64,000 nucleotides of DNA from Spirometra erinaceieuropaei (taxonomy: Eukaryota > Platyhelminthes > Cestoda > Diphyllobothriidea > Diphyllobothriidae). The DNA lies in the NCBI GenBank assembly GCA_902702965.1, contig CACRXP010000011.1, positions 1,053,736 through 1,117,735 of the forward strand, written 5' to 3'. The translations under genes and the position numbers were made by a program. The notes below the pieces were generated by a model. It saw only the letters and a program-made list of their open reading frames with translations. It made no database searches and was not told the origin of the DNA. Within the stretch, counting starts at the first letter, position 1; each line of letters begins with the position of its first letter. Of the stretch, positions 1 through 11,495 are shown one piece after another.

Positions 1-3000
1 GGTGCATGTACTGCTATGTTAGGCCAGCGTGCAATTCCAGGGAAACCGGGCTTGAATCCCCATAGTCAATGTGATTAATTAACACGGTTTAGTTCCCCTT
101 TTTCTGTCGAACACTATCGCATCCTCCACGTCTTCTGGAGGCTGGGCATATCTGTGGCACGATTGAAAGTTTGCAAACCCTTCGACAAAAGCTTGCTCCT
201 TAAGCTTGCAAATTCAGAAGATTAAAGGATGCTGATAAGTGCTTCTGATGGAAGATGCAAAGTGGACAACATCGAGGGAAGAATCGGGGTTTCCAGAAAC
301 GGACCCCAATAAGATTAGCGATGGTGAAGAGTCGCATCTAATAGATAATGGTAAGACTTGCAGAGCTTCGACGCCCGACTTAGGGAAGAAAAGTCGACTC
401 CTCATGCTAAGGCAAGAAAGCGGTTTGCGGAGACTGACTCCTGTATGAAAATGATCTCCTATCTCCTATGACTGACATGAAATGCCGAGGCAAGAACAGC
501 TTCTCAGTCCTACGGGTCAACAATGGGCAGATGACATTTCGCGAAACTATAAGGTAGGGCAACTTTGAAGCTAGTCTCATATGCTGGATAAGTTCTGGGT
601 GCAACAGGGTTAATACTATAGAGATAAGGAAGTGGATGAAGTAGTCAACCGTCTCGACCTCCCGGCCAAGAAAATAGAAGATGGATGCTCCGTATGCTGC
701 GAAACCACTGGTGGTCAAGATGCTAAGTCTTTTTTATCTAGGTCCTAGGTACGACGATACTAGAACCAGGGCAGTTTTTTTTCAGAATGATCCTCACATG
801 ATTTAGTAAAGGTCATTTAGTCCCGATGCTCAACTGAACAATAAATAATTCCACATTAGTCAAGATCTTAAAAGTGATACCCTAGATTACTGCATTTGCA
901 CTTGAGTCCATCTGGAAAAGAGCAATACTTCACCAGGATTCAGTTTGCATAATTATGTAGTATGCCAGTAGTTGATCGGAATTTCTACAAGCCATAACTC
1001 CGTTCATGTCCTTTCAGTGCAGGAGGTCGCCATTACCTTTCTTAAAAACAGCATTATGTAATTGCTCTTCCGTCTATCACGGCGAAATTTTCTGCTAAAA
1101 ACTTCTCAATGCGAGAGATTTGGGGTGCCAAGTAGCAATATCGAGCTCCTTGCGTTTATTATTACCCAAGAAGGGGACCAACAATACTCGGTCAGGAGGT
1201 AAACACGCCCATGGACACCACTCGATCCCCGCAGGTTTGTGTAGTTCGCCTGCTATCGAAGCATAATGGTGGAATATCGGTTTCGTCTATACCATTTCCA
1301 GATGGGAGGGGGGGAGGTTTTGAATGTGGTATCAAATTACCTTCTCGAAGTCCCCGCCCTCACGGGAAACAAAATGGGTTCAAACCATATGTGCAGTGGT
1401 GTGGGTCGATTCGCGCCTTCCGCTGCCGCCATGGCAACACTAACCGGCGTAACAGTTGTTTGGCGTTGACAGGCAAATCGGACAACGTGATGCCGCAGTG
1501 TGAACAGGTCGAGACCAGCATGCTGGTATCGATGGCACCAGTTAAAAAAGGAGAACAGTCAGTTTGAATTATTTCCTTTGTAGTTCCCACGTTCATCAAC
1601 GTTCTCTTGTACCTGGAAAGAGAGCTTAACTGGATGTTTGCACGGGGACCCACTTATGTCTTAGGATTCGCTCTCATGCCTCATCGAAACAGCTATAATC
1701 ACAGTGACATATCATTATATGACCTACGTCTTGCCAGATGGACAAACAAACTGGCCGCCAAGTTTATTTAGCTTTTTGCTTGGAAAGTGCTGATGTACTG
1801 ACTGCCCCAAAATGATTCGGAAAGACCCCTAAGCAGCACAGTTCTTAAGGCCTCAAGGAGCCTGTCGAATATCTCAGGATTCATGAAAAAAATCGGTTTC
1901 CGACTTTAAAAAGTTATATTTTTCCTTCCACAACACCAGAAAATTCCTTTCCAGCCGTTCGCAATACGGTTGCCAAGGGGAGGTGAACAGGTGCTTAGCT
2001 TTTATTGGCTGACATTTGTCGTATCCTCAATCAGTCCACAGGAATTCAATGATGACAGACAGTCGTCCATGTTTTATAGCCCAAGAACGCTAGATTTCCA
2101 ACAAAAGCCCTACCTGAAGCATTTCCCCAGTATAAATTCAAAATAGGTATATATAAAGAGGCATTTATTGGTGACAGCCGATTTCACGAGTGCCTTTTTA
2201 CTGCCTCCTTACTGCTTGTAACTGTTACATGCACCGGCGATTGGCAAATGGCTCCGTCCGCAAATGCAAAGACCGTGTCTACCTTATTGTAGACCCATTC
2301 CCATTCCTTGTATCCGATTAGATAATGTCCAGAAAACTGCTTGAAATGCCTCGACTGCCATGAAACGGACAAAATTAATCCAAATTATAATTCAACAAAC
2401 GACAGAACCCCCCGTTCAGCAAAATGGCAATATCTTGGCGGTCTACTGGTGACTATGATGAACATAAAGAGTCATCTTGGAGGACTTAGGTAGCCTTTTT
2501 CACCACTGTCTAAGGTGACTGTCTCCAGGCTAGTAAATGTGCGTTGAACATGTTTGGCGAAACAATGAGCTGTGGCAGAGGTGACTTATCATCTGACCGG
2601 TAAGTTTGTGCACATATGGACAACCGCGTGTACATGCCAAAGAGATGGTTTATTTATCCCTCATTGGAATGTCACCAGCAAGCAGTCCAACAGGTTATTG
2701 AGAGAAAGAAATTTCTGTCGGCCAAGAACGTGCTGTAGTCCCCCTTCATGGTTGTAATGACTTGACTAGTCGAACGCAGTCTGTCGAAAAGCTTCCGGCG
2801 GAAAGTGGCACACATTAGCTTCGCTGGGCCTCTTGATACGGAGACCTTAATCCTACGATCACCAATGTCATGAGTTTCGGCGAGATCACCTATCTCCACC
2901 GCAGACCGTGAAAACAACCCCGTCAGTTGGCTAAGAAGTCTCTTTAATACCACCCGCGAATGGCTGGCCCGGTAACTGCAGTACGAAAAAGGTCAGAGGG

Positions 3001-4193
3001 TGGTTTAGCTGCCGCTGGACGATTAAATGTGCCCTTTATGGAATCGCACACTGTGGTCGCATTTCTTTGGATGTTGTGCTCTTCCTAAATGGGAACGCCT
3101 TTACTAGGCGACTGTTTGTCCTTCTCACAAAATACACTTATCGTAAATGTTATCCAGCGTCCAAGAATAAATGAGTAGAAAGCTGACCTTAACTGTGCAT
3201 TATCGACTTCCCTTTGGAGACACTTCCTGGCCAATACTTCATTTGGACAAGGATGAAGGTCCTCGGATAGACTATAAACAACCGAAGAAAGAGGAAATTT
3301 GTCTTCAGTACATATGTCTGACTGTCTGTCCACAGCTGGGTAGAAACGCTGGCTAAAAGACGAAAACACGATCTTAAGGCAGCCTTTCATTCCCCACCGG
3401 AACGACAGGTGCAATTTCCGCGAGGATTTCTCTTATGAGCCCCGGCCCTCTCCACTAATGCAGGTGGCCTTGCTCCAAATATTGCGGTATATTCTGACGG
3501 CGATTGGATTTGACTCCATGTGCTAAAAACCGGTCTTCGAAGGTAAATTTCATCCGATGAACAAGGCCTTCCTATCATTACCTAGACGTGATTTTCAAAA
3601 AATCCTCCAGAACGATATAGAATTCAAAATGGATTTTTCAAAATGAATAACCGCATATTAAAACAGTCGACCACAGAAGGCAACGCCGGAGTTTTTCCAT
3701 TGTGCTCGAAACGCTTTCAAAAACAGACGAGATTTATAAGTATGTTTGACTCCTTATGACAAGCCTTCCGGGGTCTCTGAAGACAGCGTCTTTGACCTCA
3801 GTGCATGAAACCCCTGTTGTACCTCCTGCTTTCTTTTCGGATCATAATCCTCCCGGCGTAATCAACACCAAAAATCCATTGGAAAAAGTCGGCAAAATGG
3901 TCGATGAACATGAGGTTCCCGTCTGACGAAATTGGAATTATATTATGTGATTGAGAAACTGGTAATGTTGATGGCCAAAACGAAGGCGTTCTCCTCACAC
4001 TTATAATTCAGACTCCGCCCGATTTTCCCGACAAAAAGCAATCCCGCTTGGGAAAACGAACTGCAGTTTTGAGAAAATTGCGCGTTTTCCACCCCGTCAC
4101 TTCGTGTGAGTGGGAGTGATATCTTGCAGTATCCAGTTGGATGCGCACAAGAGGCCCTGCCAGAGAATGTTTGTTACGGCCAAAAACATAGTT
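1..4193. other. Unassigned intergenic or intronic DNA
   Basis: I see no recognisable gene or repeat. Open frames reach about 118 codons (1211-1567 +, 3085-3414 -) but have no familiar motif, no supported splice sites and no sensible composition, so they are treated as chance frames. Confidence 0.5.
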
Positions 4194-4260
4194 GGCAGAA
4201 TGATACTACCGACAAAGACAAGGGAGACTGAAATGGCCATTTCTGGCTCATTAGCCGTAA
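4194..4260 (-). mobile_element. SINE-A fragment (3' part)
   Basis: This is a truncated copy of the 3' core of the tRNA-derived SINE seen at 10937 and 34145. It carries the antisense blocks ACCGACAAAGACAAGGGAGA and TGGCCATTTCTGGC in the usual order and then stops matching after the TTAGCCGT motif. The tRNA-like head is absent. Confidence 0.7.
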
Positions 4261-5877
4261 CGCGAGCTGTATGCGTCCCTCTACCATAGTTGGTATTGTC
4301 AAACCGCGATTACCGATCGCATTACATGCCGAAGGCTCATTGGTGGCAGCTAGCCTTTTCGGGACTGTAACGCATCCAGAAGTGGCTTACAGATTCTGAT
4401 CCTCTTTTCGCGAAGCTCTGGCCCACAATACAATTTAAATCAGTCGAAGGGAATTGATTCAGCCGATCTATAACTTATACGAGTGCAAGTCTTGAAAGTA
4501 ATCGCCGGGTATGCCTTTGAAAACGAATGCAATTTGTTGAATGGAGTATTTTGTGCCCATAGTATCGCATTTCTGATCTCAGCAGTCCGAAATAAAGGAA
4601 TCTTGTGCTAAAATTGCGGTCGAAAACAGCTTTGGCACGGTACGCAATCATGACACCGTTAAAACTGTGTAGTGCAAATCGGTCTTAGACTGATCGCAGG
4701 TGCGACAAGTTCGACCCTGATACGATATAACACATTCTATTGCGGTTGGTCTGTTGTCTATGCGTACACTGAAGCAGGATTACCATCTGGTGTGCAATTA
4801 AATCTAAGGCATCTGAAGAAGGCCTTTCAGTTTTGTTGGACATCAAAGTGGCAGTCAAGAACAGCTCTGTGAAAATGAATATTCAAAGAAGTATATGAAA
4901 AAGAAGTAGAATTAATAGGAAGGAAGGCTCTTAGGTAGAGCGGGCTAAATACTGAATGCATTCTAGACGAACCGTATCTCCACACGACATACGAAACCCT
5001 TTTATTTGACCAAAGAATGGGCCTAGAGCACATCAGAAAACTACTGAAACTAACAAGACGTTTTTGAATGTAGGAGATGATACTGAGTATTATACTTTTA
5101 GAATATCTGCGTTCCCCTTTCCAAAACTGGTGTGGACACGAGGCCTTGACTTAGTGGGTGGACCATTTAATGAAAAAACCTCCCTGTAGTGATTTAGTAT
5201 TGTAAGAATTTTGAAAAGAAATACTCAAAAATCGTATTATAAGCCGAGTTTGCTGCATCATATCGAATCCGCGAACTTATAGGTTACGCGCGGACATTTT
5301 TACCATATGAATATTTTAACATGATATCTGGCGGATACTTTACATCGTGTAAGTTCCCAGATCCGTTTATGCGCAGCACATGTTGGGCTGATAGATCTTG
5401 AAGTTGAGTATGGATATCGTCCAAAATAGTTTGATAGCAAGGATGTCGAGTAGGTTAACTGAATAAATCAGTCTCTACTGTTGCTGACAAACTCATGCTT
5501 TAGTCACAAAAAAGTGTTTCATTAGAAGTGAAGGGGCGAGTTCTAGGAAGCCGTTTAAAAGAATGAGGTGCGATCGCAAGAAAAGACGCCTTTTCGCCTG
5601 GCGTTTTAGATCTTTACTTAAATCCATCATCAGGAACGGTCGCAGATGCATTTGATGGGCGCACAAAGGACGCACTATTTACCGGTGCATTGAGACGCAC
5701 CGCAGTGGACCAGAAGTTAAAGTCAACGAATTTCAATGCCTTTGACGCGTGCTTTGAGCAAATGGCTGCCCGTGGGACCTGTACAACAGGTGTATGAGCA
5801 AACAAGAGGGGGAACGAGGCCACGCCAACCCCAAGTTATTGCAATCCTTGTATGTATGTATGTATTGGGGATGTGGC
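4261..5877. other. Unassigned intergenic or intronic DNA
   Basis: I see no supported gene. Short frames such as 4672-4872 and 5493-5675 lack recognisable motifs. Confidence 0.45.
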
Positions 5878-6270
5878 AGACGTTGTCGGAAATGCGCACC
5901 CATAATAAATGCCAACATTGGGGAGTCGTGACACGTCAAGGTGCAACCCCATGCCGCGCCCGTTGGGATCCGAGCCGGCCCCCTATTCTCTTTTTATGTA
6001 CAATTCTGGCCGGTGTACGATGTGAACCAGGTGTGGTACGACTAGGCGCGGGTCTTCGACGTGCCAGCCATCTGCGTCCGCCCACGCCTCCAGTCTTCTT
6101 GACTCTGTTTTAATATGGAGTACAGGCGGTGAATGAGGAGAGAGTGTGGTAGATGCTGTGTAAGCCAACTATCACATTAAACTAACGCGTGCAAATCAGC
6201 GTTCCTGCTCCCACCCTGCTTTGCAGCACACAGTGGACATCTTCGTTCACGACGGTCAAAGTGTCATGTT
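5878..6270 (-). mobile_element. Dispersed repeat R, near full-length copy
   Basis: Read on the minus strand, this segment aligns end to end with 51340-51745 (+). Shared blocks in order are a GATGTCCACTGTGTGCTGCA motif, AGCAGGGTGGGAGCAGG, a CAGCATCTACC-like block, GTCAAGAAGACTGGAGGC, the stretch around GTACACCGGCCAG, and TTATGGGTGCGCATT. Partial copies lie at 17850, 35520, 43685, 44225 and 57320. No coding potential or terminal repeats were recognised, so its class (SINE, MITE or solo LTR) is unknown. Confidence 0.65.
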
Positions 6271-7700
6271 TATAACGTCTCGGGGACTATCAGCCGCCTT
6301 AGCACACCACATGGATTTGGAGTTGTTCACAAACCGATGACAACGGCCAGGCGCCACGTAATGAGGCAGAGGGATCTACTGTTCACACAGGTAACGTCGA
6401 ATCCTTTACCGGATCTGGTTCATCTGAGGGCGAAGCAACTACGTCGGATGAACGGGGAAATTGCTCTAAACGCGACTAGCCGGACTTGCATTGAAAGTGA
6501 GAATAAACTACATCAGTTCTCAGTGTTAAGAGAGACCGGCCTAACCGACTCATTCGCATGCCGCTCTATCGACGCGCGCACATGATGTCCTATCGATCCG
6601 CCCACACGGCGTGGGCATGTTGAGATCGCGCCGGCTACCGACAGGTTTGGAGGGGCGTCTAGCCTCTCAGCAGACCAGTCCACATTCTAACGGGTCATGG
6701 GCATGGTCTGAATGGCTCAATTGCAGGCCCCCCTTGGACATGCTGTATCTATTCTTTATCATCAGATGTTGCTGTTAGGAACTCAGGAATAGACGCGTGT
6801 TCTTCGCCCTTACTGTTGAGTTCTTTCTTGCGGATTCGATTGCGAAGAGTGGTAAACGGGATCATCAGCCAAGCGTTACGGCTATAACCTAACACTCAGG
6901 TCGCAGTCTTTCGGGCGGACCCGGTCACACCTTCAAGTTCGACGGGGCCAAAACTTCCGCTAACGCGGATGCTCGTTTGGGCCGCGAGTTGCATGAATCG
7001 TGGCTCTCTGGTCCACAGTCAATTAACAGCCATTAACATTCCTCTCCGCATTCAACGCTGAAACTGGCTGAGCAGAGAGAGGGCGCGGACGAACACCGCC
7101 CCCGGTGGTAATATCAGCAGGCCAAATAGCCGAGTCGATATCATGCCACTAACCAACAGAAAGTTACCTCAATTAATGGTCGGAAGCGTATATGTGCACC
7201 TTTCCCCTGAATTATGGCGCAGAACCACCCCTAATAGGGAAGCAGAGTTAGTAAGGCTTTTACGGATGTGTCAGCTTGGGAGGGGAATCGTGAAATCCTT
7301 AAAGACTTAAAAGAGGAGCAAATCGCATCTACACCGTATGCTTCTTTTAACATATTAATGGAAAATAAGTAGGCGCTGTTTTGGAAGATAGATCGTGGGG
7401 GTACAAATATCCGTCCCCGAAGCAAGTAACGACTAGGACATGGACGAGCAAGCAATAATGACGCCAATCGCAACCATCGAAGTTAAATGCGGGGGCTCTA
7501 ATTATTGTAGATATGTGGTGACATGGCAACTGCATCCTATAGCAAGTGCGTCCTTTGTGTGCCCATCATCCTTGTATGCGACTGTGTTGCGTTCCAGCCA
7601 GAATCTGAATAGTCAGACAAATAGACATCTTACAGAAGATTTTCTTTGTCGTCATTTCTAGGCCCATGAATTATTAGATTACTCCATGCTCATCTCAAAA
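6271..7700. other. Unassigned DNA upstream of the 7.8-kb ORF
   Basis: I see no recognisable gene. If the reading frame at 7775 is a terminal exon, upstream exons may lie here, but I could not identify any with confidence. Confidence 0.4.
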
Positions 7701-7712
7701 AAACTAGGTGCT

Positions 7713-7720
7713 TATAAATA
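7713..7720 (+). promoter_or_regulatory. TATA-like box upstream of the 326-codon ORF
   Basis: TATAAATA occurs 54 bases before the ATG at 7775, leaving room for a transcription start near 7745 and a short leader. It supports a single-exon reading of the gene, but such AT-rich octamers are common by chance. Confidence 0.25.
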
Positions 7721-7774
7721 AACCTTTGTATGTACGGTTCATGTGCATACTAGACTGTTGGGTTTGTCCTATAT

Positions 7775-8755
7775 ATGCAAGCTTGGTTATTCCATCCCTT
7801 TAGACGCATCGTACTCTCGGATGACGAAGAAAACGAGGGCTGTTCTTCGGTCCCCTCAGAAACCAAAGACCACCCGTCCTCCCCCTTCCCTAATACGCCT
7901 CCTGGAGACACTGTATGGACCAGTCCGGACGAGGTAGACGACCGAGTGGATCCGGTCCGAACTGAGATCAACGAAAAAAGACCAACTGACCCCCCTGGTT
8001 CTGTAGAAGGTTCTGCGCTGAATTCGTACAACGCTGAAGCCCTGGTAACCAGTCCCGGAGACAAACAAAAGTGGTCACCTCAAAAGCGCCCGTTAGACTA
8101 TTCGACTTTAGAAACTAAATGTCCATCGCCCGTGAGTACTACCGCTCTGAAAACTCTCGGCCTCACTTACGGGCCTGACTTGTTCTTGGAATGGCTCCGG
8201 AGTAGTAGTCCCAATAATCTGCCATTTACGCCCTTTAGACCTAAAGCAGAGATACCAAAACCCCGCACCGTTAACTCTTCCACCGCGCCCCTGCTCAACG
8301 GAAAAGCCACAGAGACCTCAAGACTGTCTCTGCCATTACCACTGTCATCTCCTTTTTCTCTTCCTACTCCTCCTCCACCACTACCACCACCTCCTCCTCC
8401 TCCTCTAGTGGACTTTAAGCATAACCCCCTCAGACCATACCTTTCCGAGTGGTTTGCTCAGGCATCGAAAACTCTGGCAACCCTCATCCTCCGTCCAGGC
8501 CACCAAGAAATTCCCGATCCGCGCGAGCTTTTCAACCTGAGCATGGAAACACCATGTTGCGAAGACCTGTCACCCACGTGGCTTCCGAAACGGCCATCAG
8601 CAGGTCTGCAGTCTGACGTCATGTCTAGTTCACTGGCTTCCCTCCTGCCTTCGCCACGGTTTCCGAATGGGGAATCTCCAAATCACTGGCCCTTTAAATT
8701 TGCCAGTTCTGATACCTTTGCACTCGCAAAAAGCGAAGCTAATGAACGGACCTGA
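7775..8755 (+). CDS. Proline-rich protein of unknown function (single exon or last exon)
   Basis: This is the longest open frame in the window (326 codons, TGA at 8753-8755) and is richer in G+C than its flanks. Residues 14-21 form an acidic serine patch (LSDDEENE), a typical casein kinase 2 context. The chain is rich in Ser-Pro and Thr-Pro pairs, with a polyproline run at about residues 198-211 that could bind SH3, WW or EVH1 domains. Two similar aromatic segments stand out: FLEWLRSS (about 137-144) and YLSEWFAQAS (about 222-231). There is no signal peptide or membrane span, so a nuclear or cytoplasmic scaffold is plausible but inferred. The frame opens after a stop at 7751-7753. The ATG at 7775 has a poor context (T at -3), and an acceptor-like site at 7803 would make this a terminal exon. 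I do not recognise the family. Confidence 0.65.
   Translation: MQAWLFHPFRRIVLSDDEENEGCSSVPSETKDHPSSPFPNTPPGDTVWTSPDEVDDRVDPVRTEINEKRPTDPPGSVEGSALNSYNAEALVTSPGDKQKWSPQKRPLDYSTLETKCPSPVSTTALKTLGLTYGPDLFLEWLRSSSPNNLPFTPFRPKAEIPKPRTVNSSTAPLLNGKATETSRLSLPLPLSSPFSLPTPPPPLPPPPPPPLVDFKHNPLRPYLSEWFAQASKTLATLILRPGHQEIPDPRELFNLSMETPCCEDLSPTWLPKRPSAGLQSDVMSSSLASLLPSPRFPNGESPNHWPFKFASSDTFALAKSEANERT
7787..7803 (+). other. Candidate 3' splice site inside the ORF start
   Basis: A pyrimidine-rich run ending in CCCTTTAG at 7803 has the form of a splice acceptor. If used, the exon begins at 7804 with the third base of a split codon and continues in the same frame from Arg-Ile-Val-Leu-Ser-Asp-Asp. This is the alternative to starting translation at 7775. 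Confidence 0.35.
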
Positions 8756-10532
8756 GGCTAGAGTCTCGTTTTGTCCTCCCATATAATTTATTACGTGCAT
8801 GCCTGCAAACATACACACACTCTCCTACAGATCACCTCAGTCTACAGCAGCGTGGTGGTAGAAGCCCTTCAGACTTCCGAAGTCCTCAAAAACATTTAAA
8901 GCGTCTGTGTAACCTAATACATTTTACGCTTCTGAAAAGGTCGGTATTTTCGGATTGATCTTGCTGCCTCGAATTTGGGAGCAAATACCCGTGTTTCTAG
9001 TTGCCAGTCCAAAGTCCAGATGTCACATCAAACACTAGCAGAGAAATTTGTTTAGCGATAGGTGTCTGAAATTATTCTTATCGCAGGTAAGTCGAGAAAT
9101 ATAGTTTTGGCGTCGGACAGTCACAGTCCATCACATTAGATCCGTGGGATTCAGTTTAACTATAATTCTGTATGATGTTATCCCTTTGAAGGGAAGCTGA
9201 CTCAACCAACTATGAAACAGGTATTTTAATTGGAATTTTTGAACTCCTATGTCAACCGGTCATCAGATGTCGTAAATAAAACACAAGATACGTTGTATTC
9301 ATAGGTGTCAGTCAGTATAAGATCACATACCTCGGGAATAACTGATCATGTCTAAGTCATCAGACATTGATCCTTTGCAGTTTGTGCCTCAGTGATGGAA
9401 AAATGTAGATCTCTCTCGCTCCTTTGTCTACTCGAGCACATTCGCCGGCGGTGCCCCACGCGGCATTGGACCGATCCATAAGACAGAGGAGGTCCCCATG
9501 GTCGAAACATGATTCCGAATCGGAGGAGATGGGTTGTAGAAACCCGCGACCGATCCAAAACGGCGAACTTTCAGCATGCTTCAACAGGCGGGGCTTAGCT
9601 TCTGCAAGCGATGCCAGATGCAAGAAAATAATTCACTAACACTTTGTATAGGCTCCCCGCTCAAAGTAAGTGCAGGCTCTACTCGATGACAAGCATGCTC
9701 ACACACACAGACACTTTGCCCCACTTAAAGACCGACTTCATGCGAAGCTGGTGGACGGAAGGAAACAAAAGTCTAATAGGACGCTACATGTTCAATCCAA
9801 AAAGAGTGCCGCCCCCAGAGGACTGTGACCCTGGGCATGCTTCCGCCCATGCAAGCGACGCCAGGTCACAGTGCCCACGCCTCCACACCGGAGGTGTCGG
9901 TTTCGAGAGTTCGAATCAGTTGGATGCGCATGAACTTGTAACACAGACCGCCCGCGGTGAAGATGCGCCCTGACAGCTGCTCGCGCGTGCCCGCGACCGT
10001 GGTTATCAAGTCCGGCCAGTTTCGCGCAGCTAGACAGCGAAATTTCAGCAACATCTGGCCGGCTATCTCGTCCCCGTAAGTTCTGTGGAAACGCTATCAC
10101 TTCTATCACATCAGCAGTGCCTTGCCACACTGGACTGCATCCGTTTTGCGCCGGGATTAACTGTGTTGAAGAAACAGGCGTTTGAAGTGAAACAGCATAA
10201 AGTAAAAACACCCTGTTTGTATTATACAGCTAGGTGATTGCCTGTGTGTTCAGTTGCTTCCATGTGCCGTATTTTATGCGGTTTTAAAGTCTTGAGCCAT
10301 GAAGAAACCTGACCTCTGCCAAATTCCAGTGTGCACACCACTAAACCTGGACACATTTACGGCTCTCTGAAAATGAGTCAACAGTTTTCGGGGCGATTAT
10401 TCACTGAAACTTCGCATTTGTCACTTCTTCAGAACTTAAATCCATAGGCAGATGTATCAAAGCAAAATCACACAATACATAGGTTGCCAATAAAGTGTTG
10501 AGTAGAAATTTCGAATTTCGAAAGGAAATTGG
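8756..10532. other. Unassigned DNA, partly 3' UTR of the preceding gene
   Basis: The first 500 bases may be 3' untranslated sequence. A G+C-rich patch at 9790-10170 holds overlapping chance frames on both strands; none has a recognised motif. Confidence 0.4.
9275..9280 (+). terminator. Candidate polyadenylation signal
   Basis: AATAAA lies about 520 bases past the stop codon of the 7775-8755 frame and is followed by a GT-rich stretch. It is the first clear hexamer I noticed downstream on this strand; use is inferred only. Confidence 0.3.
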
Positions 10533-10835
10533 TAAGATGTGGTTTGATAGCCCCACCTGATGAACACAATACTGTTGGGGTTGAGATTAAGGGTTAAGAT
10601 TAGGGATTATGGTTAGTGGTTATAGTTAGGAGTTAGGGTTAGGGGTTAGCGCAAATATTTCTTAACCGTTAAAATTACAACCGCGCATTCCCAGTAGTTT
10701 TTTTGTATACAACTACTTGACCTCGTCGCCTGTGCGTTCCCCGGCCACACCTGGAAAACCTCTATTACTACAGGTCCTGTGTTACAGGCGGCTGGGGTGT
10801 GTTTACTTCAGATGGGGCTGCATAACCACATCCGA
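10533..10835 (+). mobile_element. TIR element M2 with internal telomere-like array
   Basis: Imperfect terminal inverted repeats bound this segment: GATGTGGTTTGATAGCCCC on the left and the complement of GGGGCTGCATAACCACATCC on the right. Inside are a degenerate TTAGGG array (10586-10650), then a block containing TTACAGGCGGCTGGGG and a TTTACTTCAG block before the right end. Two more copies lie at 36541-36797 and 41903-42146. There is no transposase, so it is non-autonomous. Confidence 0.65.
10586..10650 (+). repeat. Degenerate TTAGGG array inside M2
   Basis: Units of TTAGGG and variants (TTAAGG, TTAGTG, TTATGG, TTAGGA) run in direct order. The array is internal to a TIR element, so it is not a chromosome end. 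Confidence 0.75.
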
Positions 10836-10871
10836 AAAGGAAATGGAATTATTATATTTAAGGAACAGAAT

Positions 10872-10936
10872 TATAGGCAGAATAGTATTACCGACAAAGA
10901 CAAGGGAGACTGGAATGGCCATTTCTGGCTTATTAG
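10872..10936 (-). mobile_element. SINE-A core, left arm of palindrome
   Basis: This is the antisense 3' core of SINE-A. It is identical, over all 65 bases, to the reverse complement of 11034-11098. Confidence 0.85.
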
Positions 10937-11098
10937 CCGGTGAGTAGAGGCGCTGACTTCTAAACCAACAGGTCGCGAGTTCGAGGCTCGGGTGTTCCAC
11001 ACTTCGGGCTTGGGTATGGCTGGCTGACGACGACTAATAAGCCAGAAATGGCCATTCCAGTCTCCCTTGTCTTTGTCGGTAATACTATTCTGCCTATA
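10872..11098. repeat. Perfect 65-bp inverted repeat with 97-bp loop
   Basis: Arms 10872-10936 and 11034-11098 are exact reverse complements by direct comparison. Both carry AATACTATT where other family members read AATGCCATT, so the arms are more like each other than like any other copy here. Confidence 0.9.
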
Positions 11099-11207
11099 TA
11101 TCATGCGCCGCAGTGCGGCTGCTGGTTGGGCTCGAGAGAGAGAGTCCATAAGGCACAACGGAACGAGTGAGTTCCGTATGAACGATCGGTGAGCGCCCCC
11201 TAACATT
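10937..11207 (+). mobile_element. SINE-A copy, sense, with 3' blocks B and C
   Basis: The tRNA-like head is partial: the box B region GCGAGTTCGAGGCTC is clear, but box A is eroded to GGTGAGTAGAGGC. Then come the core (GGTATGGCTGGCTGACGACG, AAGCCAGAAATGG, TCTCCCTTGTCTTTGTCGG), block B (a GC-rich CGCAGTGCGGCTG stretch) and block C (GGCTCGAGAGAGAGAG, AACGGAACGAGTGAGTTCCG, GATCGGTGAGCGCCCCCTA). The same B and C blocks recur in antisense at 33820-33925. Confidence 0.75.
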
Positions 11208-11495
11208 GAACAGAATTATTTCAGTCGAATTTTTCAATGCGGACTTTAACCAATCTCTTTACGACATAGTACAGCACTGGACAGATGACCGAGCAGTTCC
11301 TTGAAATGAAGAGATATTAACGTATGGTTAACTATGCAGCGGTTTGCATAGCCGCCTGGACTAATATTAGGGGGATATCCCGGTGTCTGGATCATCCTAG
11401 CGCGTCTGCCCCAGGACCTATGCATTCAAACGTACATTGGCGAGCAATCGGTAGTCGATTATGAGAAAAAGAAAGAGAGAGAGTACACTCTTAAT

